Source: Flavobacteriales bacterium
GTDB taxonomy: Bacteria > Bacteroidota > Bacteroidia > Flavobacteriales_F > PHOS-HE28
Direction: 5' to 3'
Length of the DNA: 64,000 nt
NCBI GenBank assembly: GCA_016717305.1
Contig: JADKFY010000014.1
Span: 62,001 to 126,000 of the forward strand
The notes below the pieces were generated by a model, which saw only the letters and a list, made by a program, of their open reading frames with translations, was not told where the DNA came from and searched no databases. The translations under genes were made by a program, and so were the position numbers. Shown in pieces: positions 55,077 through 63,370 of the stretch. How positions within the stretch are numbered: the first letter of the stretch is position 1; each line of letters opens with the position of its first letter.

Positions 55077-56831
55077 TCAATGCCCTCCGACTACAACTAT
55101 GTTCAAAGACCGCACCTTTTCACCGGCGCGCACCGTGATCACGTAACGACCTGCTGCGGCATCGGGCAATTGGATCACCTGGACCGGGCCGTTGCGTTGC
55201 GGTCCGTTCCAACACAGCCGGCCGCCCGGATCGAACACACTGATGCTCGCCTGTTGCATTCCCGATGGAAGCACCAAGTTGAAACGCCCGTTGTTCGGAT
55301 TCGGAAAGGCGATGATCACTTCCGCATCGGCTTCCTCTTGCAGTGCAGTGATGATCAACGCGTATTCGTCAGTGAGCGTGCAGCCCGTTGCGGTGTTCAC
55401 CATAACGCTGTAAAGACCACCTGTTGCGGCCACCACGAAAGGGTCGTCCGCGCCGGGCAAAGGTTCGCCGTTCAAGCTCCACAGATAGCTCTCGAAATCG
55501 CCTTGCACCAAGAGCACTTGTCCACTTGCTTCAATGGTGATCGACGGGCACACCACGATGGTATCGCTGTTCGCGGTGCACCCGAACGCGTTCGTGGCCA
55601 CACCCCACCAAAGGCCGGTGCTGTCCGTGGGAACGCAGGGGCCGGTCACGCCGGGCACCGTGTCGCCGTCGTTGTACCAGACGTAGGTCAATGGTATGGT
55701 GTCCGTGGCGCAGAGCTCTGCTGCTGCGGTGTCGTAGCTCGTGGAAAGATGGGGTGCCGGGAACACGCGAACGGTATCCGTATCGGTGAAGGCCAGTTGC
55801 GGTTCCACGCTAATGGTGAGACTGCCGAATGTGCCGTTGCCCAACGCGAAAGGCACCGCGCCGTTGCTGCCGGGCAGGATGTTGAAGGTGCCGAGATCAT
55901 CGTCCTGGCTCACGGGATCTTCATCGAAGAAGGCGATCGAATACGGCGGGTTCGCCAAGAGTTGTCCCACGTTGTTCCAGTTCTCGCTCGCACTGTTGTC
56001 CCCGCTGCTACTGGTGGTGCTGTTGCCGTTGCCATCGGTGAGCACGTAGTAGAGATCGGGGTCGCCCGTGCAGGCACCGAAGAGGGAAGGTTCCTCCACA
56101 TCGCCGCACCAATTGTCGCCCACGCCGCCCAGCACCACATCGGTAAGCACGAAGCCGCCGATGGTGGTGGTTAGCGTTACCACGTGATCACCCGGCGTAT
56201 CAAAACTGGCGCTCGGTGTGGCGCTGTTGCTCGTGTTCCCGTTGCCGAAGTCCCACGCATAACTGGTGGGTGCCGGACTGCCATCGAGCAACGCGGTGAA
56301 TTGCACATCGGCACTTCCGCAACCGCTGTTCGGTGAAAACGTGAAGCTCGCATTGCCACCGCTGCCCGCTTGCACCACCAAGGTGACGCCGAACGTTTGC
56401 GGCACGACCAGGGTGAAGCCGCTCGCCTCCACCTGTGCACTGATGTTGATCGCGATGGTATACGTGCCGCTTCCGATCGGTGTGCCGCACAACCGCGCGC
56501 AACCGTACTGGTCCACCTGCGGATAGTAGATGCCCAGCGGTTCGTTCGGCGTAAGCTCCATGCCGAAGGGCAAGCCGGTCACACTGGTGATCGTCATCTG
56601 CAAAAAGTCGACGTTGGTGTTCGTGTTCGGGTCCGTGAAGTTGGCCGGCAACCAGAAGGTGATGTCGCTCGCGTACGCCACCCCCGCCGTGGCATCGGGC
56701 GGTTGCAACGGGCACAAGGTGGGGTAGGCCGGCGTGGCGGAACACGTAGCATCGATCGCGCAACTGGTGCACTGCGCACGTGCGCTGCCCAAAGCGAGCA
56801 GCGCAATGGAGAGGAGTAGGGTTCGGAGCAT
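55077..56831 (-). CDS. T9SS type A cargo with PKD domain
   Basis: The 584-residue protein has a signal peptide (LLLSIALLALGSARAQ), a first cysteine-rich beta domain (CTSCAIDATCSATPAYPTLC), a PKD module (TSYAWDFGNGNTSNSATPSA), Ig-like segments (LTYVWYNDGDTVPGVTGP, ESYLWSLNGEPLPGADD) and a sorting domain (VIIAFPNPNNGRFNLVLPSG to LNIVVVGGH). It is exported by type IX secretion; no enzymatic motif is visible. Confidence 0.88.
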   Translation of the reverse strand: MLRTLLLSIALLALGSARAQCTSCAIDATCSATPAYPTLCPLQPPDATAGVAYASDITFWLPANFTDPNTNTNVDFLQMTITSVTGLPFGMELTPNEPLGIYYPQVDQYGCARLCGTPIGSGTYTIAINISAQVEASGFTLVVPQTFGVTLVVQAGSGGNASFTFSPNSGCGSADVQFTALLDGSPAPTSYAWDFGNGNTSNSATPSASFDTPGDHVVTLTTTIGGFVLTDVVLGGVGDNWCGDVEEPSLFGACTGDPDLYYVLTDGNGNSTTSSSGDNSASENWNNVGQLLANPPYSIAFFDEDPVSQDDDLGTFNILPGSNGAVPFALGNGTFGSLTISVEPQLAFTDTDTVRVFPAPHLSTSYDTAAAELCATDTIPLTYVWYNDGDTVPGVTGPCVPTDSTGLWWGVATNAFGCTANSDTIVVCPSITIEASGQVLLVQGDFESYLWSLNGEPLPGADDPFVVAATGGLYSVMVNTATGCTLTDEYALIITALQEEADAEVIIAFPNPNNGRFNLVLPSGMQQASISVFDPGGRLCWNGPQRNGPVQVIQLPDAAAGRYVITVRAGEKVRSLNIVVVGGH

Positions 56832-57035
56832 GGGGTGATGGACCGCCCGAAGATCGGGGTTGCTGGGGGAATAGTGCAAGGTCGCAGCGAACACCATGGG
56901 GCCGATCGTGTCGTCCCATACCTAGGTCAATGTTGCGGTGACCGCATCGCAGCATTCGGCGGCGGCCGTATCGCATCTTGCTGATAGCTGACCAAATGCG
57001 GTCGGCGAGCTGGGTGCGTGCCCTACTTTCGCCGC

Positions 57036-58085
57036 ATGCACACGCCTGCACTCCTTCGGAACATGCTGGTGGCGCTGGTCGCCATGGTGATCCTGTACCT
57101 GGGCCGCACCGTGTTCATCCCGCTCCTCTACAGCCTGCTCGTGGCGCTGGTGCTCTATCCCTTGGTGGCGAAGCTGGAGCGCGGGGGTGTGCCGCGCTGG
57201 CTCGCCATTGCCCTGGGGCTGCTGCTCGTTGGCGTGGTCTTCGGCGGACTGCTGGGGCTCTTGGCATGGCAGGTGAACGGGTTCCTCGTCCAATTCGCCG
57301 AACTCGACAGCGCCAGCGGAACAGGTCTACAAGCGCTGTGGGACTGGGCCAACGAACGCTTTGCCGCACTCGGCCAAGATCACCGGAATGCGTGGTGGAC
57401 CAGCGCCCTGGACAACCTGCCGGGCCGGATCACCCCCTACCTCGGCGTCCTCCTGAACGGTCTTTTCGGCATGCTCTTCAACCTCTTCATCATCCCCGTC
57501 TTCACGGCCCTGCTGCTGTACAACCGGGGCACTTACGTAGCGGCGATCACCGCCTTGGTCGGTGCGGCATGGAAGCCGAAGCTGCCCGTCCTCCTGCAAC
57601 GTGTGGTGGTCAACTACGCGCGCTTCGTCCTGGGCATGGTGCAGGTGTACCTCATCGTGGGCGCGCTCAACACCGTCGGCTTCCTCCTGCTCGGTGTGCC
57701 CCACGCCCTGCTCTTCGGCCTGCTCACCGCCGTGGCCACCATGGTCCCTTACGTGGGCATCCTCTTCAGCGCGCTGCTGCCCATCACCCTCGCGTACACC
57801 ACCACGGGCTCCCTGTGGACACCCGTGGGTGTCATCGTCGTGCTGGGTATGGTGCAGTATGTGGAGGCCAACCTCATCTTCCCCAAGGTGGTGGGTGGCA
57901 AGCTCGGCCTGAACACCCTGGCCTCCTTGGTCATCATCTTCTCCGGTGCCCTGCTTTGGGGCATGGCCGGCATGATCCTCTTCCTGCCGCTCATGTCCAT
58001 CGTTATGCTCGTGAGCAAGGAGGTGCCCGAGTGGAAGGCCCTGCGCTTGGCCCTGGGCGATGGTGCAACGGCGGAGGGTGAATAA
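57036..58085 (+). CDS. AI-2E family transporter (PerM/YhhT type)
   Basis: The 349-residue inner-membrane protein has the AI-2E transporter layout: about seven to eight membrane segments, a soluble amphipathic region at about residues 70-140, and the conserved late motif GVPHALLFGLLTAVATMVPYVG with VEANLIFPKVVGGKLGLN. Members export autoinducer-2 or act as Na/H antiporters; which applies here cannot be decided. The ATG at 57036 follows TACTTTCGCCGC, a weak -7 element, so the leader is very short. Confidence 0.9.
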   Translation: MHTPALLRNMLVALVAMVILYLGRTVFIPLLYSLLVALVLYPLVAKLERGGVPRWLAIALGLLLVGVVFGGLLGLLAWQVNGFLVQFAELDSASGTGLQALWDWANERFAALGQDHRNAWWTSALDNLPGRITPYLGVLLNGLFGMLFNLFIIPVFTALLLYNRGTYVAAITALVGAAWKPKLPVLLQRVVVNYARFVLGMVQVYLIVGALNTVGFLLLGVPHALLFGLLTAVATMVPYVGILFSALLPITLAYTTTGSLWTPVGVIVVLGMVQYVEANLIFPKVVGGKLGLNTLASLVIIFSGALLWGMAGMILFLPLMSIVMLVSKEVPEWKALRLALGDGATAEGE

Positions 58086-58139
58086 GCGAAGACGTTTGTT
58101 CCCGACCCGATGGAGCTCCGCCCCGTAAGGCCGAACGCG

Positions 58140-58356
58140 TTCAGGCCGCGGCCCCAATGTTCCAGCACGACCAGTGGGGTGCGGCCGTGCATGGCCAATT
58201 CCTTGGTCACGCTGCTGTGGAAGAGGCTTTCCAAGAGCCCCGTGTGCCGGTGCAATACCGCCACCGGATCGGTGTTCTCCCGCTGGCGTCGGCGCTCAGG
58301 GCCAGCACCACATCGTCGCCTGCTCCATCGACATACCGGTACTTCACGCCGACCAT
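58140..58356 (-). pseudogene. universal stress protein C-terminal remnant
   Basis: The minus strand carries about 70 residues of the C-terminal part of a Usp-type protein: VGVKYRYVDGAGDDVVLAL in one frame and, after an apparent indel near 58285, AVLHRHTGLLESLFHSSVTKELAMHGRTPLVVLEH in another, matching the family's ATP-site SVTxELxxHxxxPLLVL ending. The N-terminal half and a proper start are missing. The flanking gap (58357-58596) shows no other feature. It is a degraded fragment. Confidence 0.65.
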
Positions 58357-58596
58357 GGCCGCACCGTGATCCCGTGGTGGCCGACGGCAGTTGGTCCGCG
58401 TTCTGACCAGAGCCCATCTCAAAATAGTCTTTGGAAGCGAGAATGATGGATCTCGTGACCATGCGAGGCGCCAAAGTCGAGCATAGCGGTGGTTATGTGG
58501 GACTTTTGCAATGAAGCAGGGGCGTGAAAGACACATTCGCAGCCCGAAGGATCATTTTGAGATGCGCTCTAGGACAGGCACTCGATCCGTGCGCTA

Positions 58597-59616
58597 TCAC
58601 GCGCTGCCCTTCAAGCCTTCCCAGTAGGCCATGTACAGCTTGAAGTAGCTTTCGAACAAGGCCTTCCGATCCGCTTGTTCGGGTGCCGTGCCGGGTTGCT
58701 GTGCGCGGATCGCATTGATCTTCATGCGCACATTGGCGCGGTAGAGTTTGTAGAAGAGGTAGAGCTCCTCCTCCTGCGCCGTGCGCATCACCGGGAAGGC
58801 GCTGTTGTAGGTGTGCATGAGGTGTTTGCCCAGCTCCGGGTATCCGGCGTGGTCCAGCTCCATGGTGAAGAAGGCCAGTTCGTTCAGCAGGTCGATCCGC
58901 CGGTAGTGCGCGTCGAACTCGATGCAGTCGAAGAGCATCGGCGGCTCGGTAAGGAAGATGTTGCCGGCATGCAGGTCGCCGTGCACATCGCGGATGAAGC
59001 CTTCGCGGTCCCGCGCGGTGATCAACTCCGTGTGTGCCTGGAGGAAGCGCTGCGCAAAGGCGATGCTCTCGGTGAGGAACGTGGCTTGTGCAGGCCCCAG
59101 TATTGCCGCGCAGAATTCCGTGATGCCCGCCACATCCGCGAAGTCCGCGTACAGGTCGGCGGCGCTGACCTTGCCCCGGATGATGGTGGCCCCTTGGTGG
59201 AAGGGGATGAGCACCTCCAGCACGCGGTCGATGTCGGCGGTGTGCACCAGTCCGCGCTCCAACATGCGGTCCATCTCCAACGCGCGGTCGATGCGCTCCA
59301 TTTCCAGCGCATGGTCGATCACGTTCCCTTCCCCTCCGATCCGGTAGCGGCCTTCGTACTGGGTTACCGGCCATGTGCGCAGGTACATCGCCGGGCACAG
59401 CCGTTGGTTCAGGCGCAGTTCCTCTTCCACGAAATGCTTCCGCTTTTCCACTGTGGAGAAGTCCAAAAAGCCGAGGTCGACGGACTTCTTGAGCTTGTAC
59501 ACTTTGGTGGTGCAGAGGATGACGAAGGAGATGTGCGTCTCGATCAGTTGCTCCGCGGCTTGTCCCTCCGGAAAAGTGCCATGGGCCACGAGCGCTTCCA
59601 CCTGTTCGCGTGTCAT
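58597..59616 (-). CDS. aminoglycoside-phosphotransferase-like kinase (COG2187)
   Basis: The 339-residue protein has a kinase-like fold with the catalytic loop HGDLHAGNIFL and the metal-binding DCIEFD, and the N-terminal ISFVILCTTKVYKLKKSVDLGFLDFSTVEKR typical of COG2187. In many bacteria this domain is fused in front of a COG0645 ATPase; here the ATPase is a separate gene just upstream, overlapping as ATGA (59613-59616). The substrate is unknown; antibiotic resistance is not implied. A longer in-frame upstream extension is antisense to noncoding sequence and was rejected. Confidence 0.85.
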   Translation of the reverse strand: MTREQVEALVAHGTFPEGQAAEQLIETHISFVILCTTKVYKLKKSVDLGFLDFSTVEKRKHFVEEELRLNQRLCPAMYLRTWPVTQYEGRYRIGGEGNVIDHALEMERIDRALEMDRMLERGLVHTADIDRVLEVLIPFHQGATIIRGKVSAADLYADFADVAGITEFCAAILGPAQATFLTESIAFAQRFLQAHTELITARDREGFIRDVHGDLHAGNIFLTEPPMLFDCIEFDAHYRRIDLLNELAFFTMELDHAGYPELGKHLMHTYNSAFPVMRTAQEEELYLFYKLYRANVRMKINAIRAQQPGTAPEQADRKALFESYFKLYMAYWEGLKGSA

Positions 59617-60131
59617 GTGCGCGGTGTGTTGATGTGTTCCAGTGCGGCCGCGAGGTATTGCTCGGTCGTGCCCGCGTCGGTGTTCAGCACGAGGTGGTCC
59701 TGCGTGATCGGTTCCTGCTCCGCTTTGATGGTCAAGTAGACGGCGAAGTCGGCATCGCTGTCCGGTCGTTTGCGGCCCACACGCTCGGCGATGATCGGTT
59801 CCGATGCTTCCATGACGATGAGGTGCACGGGGATGTGATGTTCTTGCGCCCAGTGGAGGTAAGGGTCGCGGTAAGCGGCCTTGGAGAAGGTGGCATCCAC
59901 GATCACGGTGCCTCCCTGCGCCAGCGCTCCGGTGACCCGCGTGAACATGCGTGCATAGACCCCCGAGCGGTCGCTGTCCGCGTAGTGCGGTTGCGCTTCC
60001 TCTTCCTTGCGGATGCGGTCGCTGTTGAAATGCGCGGCACCCATCCGCTGTGCCAAGGCATCGGCGAAGAAGGTCTTGCCCGAGCCGGGCAGGCCCATGA
60101 CCATGATCAAGTGTGCGGCGGGGGTGGGCAT
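59613..60131 (-). CDS. P-loop kinase/ATPase (COG0645)
   Basis: The 172-residue protein has a Walker A GLPGSGKT near the N-terminus, a Walker B-like GGTVIVDATFSK and the lid EPIIAERVGRKRPDSDAD. It is a zeta-toxin/shikimate-kinase-like small nucleotide-binding fold that pairs with the kinase gene at 58597. The start is the ATG at 60131; a GTG two codons upstream is possible. Its stop overlaps the kinase start, so both are translated together. Confidence 0.85.
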   Translation of the reverse strand: MPTPAAHLIMVMGLPGSGKTFFADALAQRMGAAHFNSDRIRKEEEAQPHYADSDRSGVYARMFTRVTGALAQGGTVIVDATFSKAAYRDPYLHWAQEHHIPVHLIVMEASEPIIAERVGRKRPDSDADFAVYLTIKAEQEPITQDHLVLNTDAGTTEQYLAAALEHINTPRT

Positions 60132-60303
60132 GTTCACGTGAAGGTCGGAATGAAGGTAGTGCCTCGCCTCCGCTTCGCACCTGATGATCGTTCAACTGCT
60201 TCGGGTAGTGCGAAGTACATGCTGGGAAGGGGCCACGCGCAGACCGCCTGCCGATAGGGTTGGCGATGGACGTTCGTTCGTGCGCATCGCGTGCTGCAGC
60301 GTC

Positions 60304-60354
60304 ATACCGGAAAGCGGCCGCTGCGCAGCAGCGAAGGACCCGCTTTTCCGTAAT
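60304..60354. repeat. 51-bp palindromic repeat element, copy 2
   Basis: It begins ATACCGGAAAGCGG and ends CGCTTTTCCGTAAT, with inner CGCTGCGCAGCAGCG, and aligns without gaps to copy 1 at 52937-52987. Pairing of the outermost bases is weaker than in copy 1. It lies in the gap between the P-loop kinase and a basic small protein. Confidence 0.65.
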
Positions 60355-60385
60355 CGCAAATGCGCCGCTCGCACAGGTCCGTGCG

Positions 60386-60667
60386 CTATTTCGCGCTGCG
60401 CTTCTGCTGCTTGCTGCTGCGCGCCTGCGGATCCTTGTTGCTGCGTGCCGACCCTTGGTGGGGCACCGTGCTGTTGGGGTGCATGTGTTTTTCGCGCTCC
60501 AGCTGCGAGCCCTTGCGGTCATGCGCCGGACCCTTCGCATCCGTCTGACCCGGTTGTCCGGGCTTGGTGGTCGTGGTCTTCAGCACGCGCTTGGTGGCAG
60601 CGGGCTGCTTCGGCACCAAGGGGTTGGTCTTCGCTACCGCCTTGGGAGTGGGTTTCTTCGTTGGCAT
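60386..60667 (-). CDS. small basic Lys/Thr/Pro-rich protein
   Basis: The 93-residue product is about one quarter Lys and Arg with many Pro and Thr (KAVAKTNPLVPKQPAATKR) and no membrane segment. Such proteins in Bacteroidota are often called histone-like or hypothetical; nucleic-acid binding is only a guess from charge. The frame is compact and the start ATG is clear, but no family is recognised. Confidence 0.5.
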   Translation of the reverse strand: MPTKKPTPKAVAKTNPLVPKQPAATKRVLKTTTTKPGQPGQTDAKGPAHDRKGSQLEREKHMHPNSTVPHQGSARSNKDPQARSSKQQKRSAK

Positions 60668-60765
60668 GGTGTGGAGTTATCGTTCAAGTTCCGCCGCTGA
60701 TCCGTGCGACACGCGGGCACCTTGGGTGGCATGGGGCGGAGTGCACGTGCCCGCCAGCACCCGAT

Positions 60766-60795
60766 GAAAGGCCCCCCGGGATCGAGGGGCCTTTC
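60766..60795. terminator. hairpin terminator after the Hsp20 gene
   Basis: GAAAGGCCCC and GGGGCCTTTC pair perfectly as 10-bp arms around a 10-nt loop, 21 bp after the Hsp20 stop on the minus strand. The GC-rich stem with an outer TTTC fits a factor-independent terminator for that gene. Confidence 0.6.
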
Positions 60796-60815
60796 ACGGA
60801 AGGTGCTTTGATGGC

Positions 60816-61265
60816 TCAGCTGATGGCGATGTGCTTCGCTTTGCGTTCCGGCACGGCCTTGATCTTGGCCACGGTCAGGTGCAGCACACCGTCGGTGAAT
60901 TTGGCCGTTACGTGCTCGCCATCCGTGTTCTCCGGCAGTTGGAACGAGCGGGTGAAGGAGCCGTAGTTGTACTCGCGGCGGGTCCAGCCGGCCTTCTCCT
61001 CGTTCTTCTCCTCTTCGCGCTCACTGCTTACCGTAAGCAGCCCATCGTTCACTTCGATCTTCAGGTCCTCTTTCTTGAAACCGGGAACCGCGATGTCCAG
61101 CTCGAACTGCTTCTCGCCCTCCTTGATGTTCACCTTCGGAAGGTCCAACTCCGGCATGGTGCGCATGCCGCTGGGCCCCTTGGTGAACCACCCGGTCGGG
61201 AAGTCCCATTCGTCGTTGTCGAAAAAGCGGCTGATGGATTTGGGACGATGCATCAATGTCTTCAT
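60816..61265 (-). CDS. Hsp20/alpha-crystallin small heat-shock protein
   Basis: The 149-residue chaperone carries the alpha-crystallin domain (FELDIAVPGFKKEDLKIEVNDGLLTV, then REYNYGSFTRSFQLPENTD and DGVLHLTVAKI) and ends HIAIS, an I-x-I-like motif used in oligomer assembly. It would hold unfolding cytosolic proteins during stress. A hairpin terminator follows it. Confidence 0.93.
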   Translation of the reverse strand: MKTLMHRPKSISRFFDNDEWDFPTGWFTKGPSGMRTMPELDLPKVNIKEGEKQFELDIAVPGFKKEDLKIEVNDGLLTVSSEREEEKNEEKAGWTRREYNYGSFTRSFQLPENTDGEHVTAKFTDGVLHLTVAKIKAVPERKAKHIAIS

Positions 61266-61658
61266 GGTGTGTGAGGTATTGGTTAAGCATCAAAGATGAA
61301 GGCACACGCCGTTCCTTGTAATGATCGGGATCAGGTCCGGAGCAGACATTCGTCATTGGAGCTGCATTCCGCAGCCCACCGACCGGTGCTTGCCCATGGA
61401 GGCCGACCGACACGCGTGTGTTGCGCTGGTAAGCCCTCCGCCGACCCGTTGTCGAACACCGTCGGCAGCAGGGCCGGCTTGCTTTGAACCCGCGCAGGGT
61501 GCCCGTTCCCTTGTTGCCCCAGGATCCCTTGCAGGAGAGATGGCCGAGGTTCGAAAGGATATGGATCGTGGCAGGTACTGTGGTGCTGGCAACTGGCCTG
61601 CGGGGGTTCGCATGGAGCGATCGCCCACCTGCCATGTGCGTTCCGACCACTCCTGTGG
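61266..61658. other. 393-bp intergenic region without recognisable feature
   Basis: No protein motif was found in any frame. The sequence is GC-rich and holds neither tandem repeats nor a long inverted repeat. It contains the upstream region of the Hsp20 gene; on the minus strand a CATCTTTG lies about 25 bp before its ATG and may be a weak -7 element. Confidence 0.5.
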
Positions 61659-63158
61659 TCACTCGAACACCACCCGCTCTGTCGCTGTGCGCCCCCGGTC
61701 GATAAGGGTGAGGCTGTAGATGCCGCTTGCCACCTGTTCCGCATCCACCGCGACCTTGCCATTGAAGATCGTCGGGTGCATCGGGACCAGCCGACCCTGC
61801 GCGTCGTGCAGCACGACGAGCGTTGCTGCGGACCATGGGGTCGCAGCCTCCGCAACGAACCGCCCATGCGAGGGGTTCGGTGCTATGCTTAGGGATACGG
61901 TTCCGATCGCTGGGATGGACGTGGTGCCGGGTGCGGTGAAGCGCATCACGAGCATGTCGCTCTCGGGTGCTCCGTTGTTGTTCTCGCCGGCCACCACCAC
62001 TTTGCCATCCGCTTGGATCGCGATGGCCGAGGAGTTGTCGTCGTTGTTGATGTCGAAGGTGGCATGGGGGTCGGAGCGTTGGCCGAGAGGCGCAGCACCC
62101 GGATGTCGTTGAAGGTCTCCTCGACCGTGCAGGTGAGCACGAAGCCGCCCTCGCTGTCCTGTGCCACACGGTCCACTTCCTGGTTGTCGATTGCTTCCAG
62201 CACCACCACCCCGTTGGTGCCGAACCCGGGATCGAAGCCGCCGCTGGTGGTCAACATCACCGCGAGCAGATCGCGATCGGAGTTGGGCGAGGCGTAGCCC
62301 ACCACCAGGATCCGACCATCCGGGAGCAGGATGAGGTCCGAGGCCTCGTCCTCGTCGTTCGAGATGTTCACTTGCAGGATGCCATCGCCATCGAAACTGG
62401 TGTCCAGCTGTCCGTTGGGAGCAGCCGCACCTGGCGATCTCTTGGTGGCCGGGTTGTGCGGTGCGACCAGCACTGAGGATCTTTCCGTTGGGCTGCACAG
62501 CCACCGCCAAGGCACGTTCATTGTTCGATCCGATGTCCGTGAGGGCCACCCCACCGGTGCCGAAGGCCGTGTCCAATGCGCCATCCGCCAGCAGCCGCAC
62601 CGTCATCATCTTGGAATTGAAGCCTGCGACATCGTCACCGCTCATGAGCACCTTGCCGTCCGACTGTAACGCCATTGCCCAGAAGCTGCCGCCCGTGGCC
62701 GAAGTGGTGGGGGTGCTGATGCCATCGGTGCCATAGTCCGGATCCAACGCACCGTTCGGTAGCAGCCGGGCCATGAAGAGATCGGCGCCATTGCCGATCA
62801 ATAGGTTTCCTCCCACCAGCACCTTGCCATCGGGTTGCAGGGCCATGCCTTGGATCGCAGCGAATGCCGGCAGTGTCAGGCTCACCCGACCACCGGTGCC
62901 GAACGCCGGATCCAGCGTGCCATCGAAGAGCAAACGTGCCACTATCGGACGTACCTCCCCGTCGATCGTGCCGTAGCCCGAGACGAGGATGCGACCGTCC
63001 GGCTGGATCAGCATTTCTTGGGCGTCGTCGTTGTCCCCATCAAAGTCGATGAGGACCTTGCCGTTGTTCCCGAAGGTGGGGTCGAGGGTCGGTTGGGCCG
63101 TGGCGGACAGCAACAGTCCAATGGTGCTTAACAGCGAAAGGGAGAGTGTTCGCAACAT
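61659..63158 (-). CDS. delta-60-repeat T9SS cargo with two compensating frameshifts
   Basis: The 499-codon frame opens with a signal peptide (LSLLSTIGLLLSATAQ) and delta-60 repeats (QPDGKILVSG-type units, for example LFDGTLDPAFGTGGRV and LLADGALDTAFGTGGVA). It ends in a type A sorting domain (LSIAPNPSHGRFVAEAA to TERVVFE). The middle (about 62430 to 62070) reads as nonsense in this frame, but the alternative frame gives NGQLDTSFDGDGILQVN, LPDGRILVVGYASPNSDRD and FDPGFGTNGVVVLEA, which are correct repeats. Thus one shift near 62415-62435 and a second near 62066-62070 (five Cs on this strand, one missing) cancel. The intact product would be a secreted protein of about 500 residues. Confidence 0.8.
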   Translation of the reverse strand: MLRTLSLSLLSTIGLLLSATAQPTLDPTFGNNGKVLIDFDGDNDDAQEMLIQPDGRILVSGYGTIDGEVRPIVARLLFDGTLDPAFGTGGRVSLTLPAFAAIQGMALQPDGKVLVGGNLLIGNGADLFMARLLPNGALDPDYGTDGISTPTTSATGGSFWAMALQSDGKVLMSGDDVAGFNSKMMTVRLLADGALDTAFGTGGVALTDIGSNNERALAVAVQPNGKILSAGRTAQPGHQEIARCGCSQRTAGHQFRWRWHPASEHLERRGRGLGPHPAPGWSDPGGGLRLAQLRSRSARGDVDHQRRLRSRVRHQRGGGAGSNRQPGSGPCGTGQRGRLRAHLHGRGDLQRHPGAAPLGQRSDPHATFDINNDDNSSAIAIQADGKVVVAGENNNGAPESDMLVMRFTAPGTTSIPAIGTVSLSIAPNPSHGRFVAEAATPWSAATLVVLHDAQGRLVPMHPTIFNGKVAVDAEQVASGIYSLTLIDRGRTATERVVFE

Positions 63159-63370
63159 GGGTGAGCGGTTGGGCGGTCAAGATAATTCGGGCGCATCCAA
63201 AGTGCAGTAGCATGTGGTCGGTGTCCGCAGCTCCACGTCTCGGAAATAGAGAGGCCCCGGCGCTCGTTGACCCGTTCTAGAAAAGGTTTACGGATCCGGG
63301 TTGATGTCCGAACATCGGTTCACGGTTCATCGCTCGTCGGGATGAATGACGCACCTGGCGACCCTTCGCC

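Noticed and set aside
56978..58081. 367-codon plus-strand frame over the AI-2E gene
   Set aside because: It is a shifted frame of the AI-2E transporter with Arg/Pro-rich sequence and no motif.
58675..59739. 354-codon plus-strand frame
   Set aside because: It is antisense to the kinase-like gene at 58597 and lacks any recognisable domain.
59617..60540. N-terminal 300-codon extension of the COG2187 kinase frame
   Set aside because: It is antisense or out of frame to the P-loop gene and low-complexity; the kinase start at 59616 overlaps the ATPase stop as ATGA.
61331..61867. Minus-strand frame of 178 codons between the Hsp20 and delta-60 genes
   Set aside because: It mixes intergenic sequence with a wrong frame of the delta-60 gene and shows no motif.
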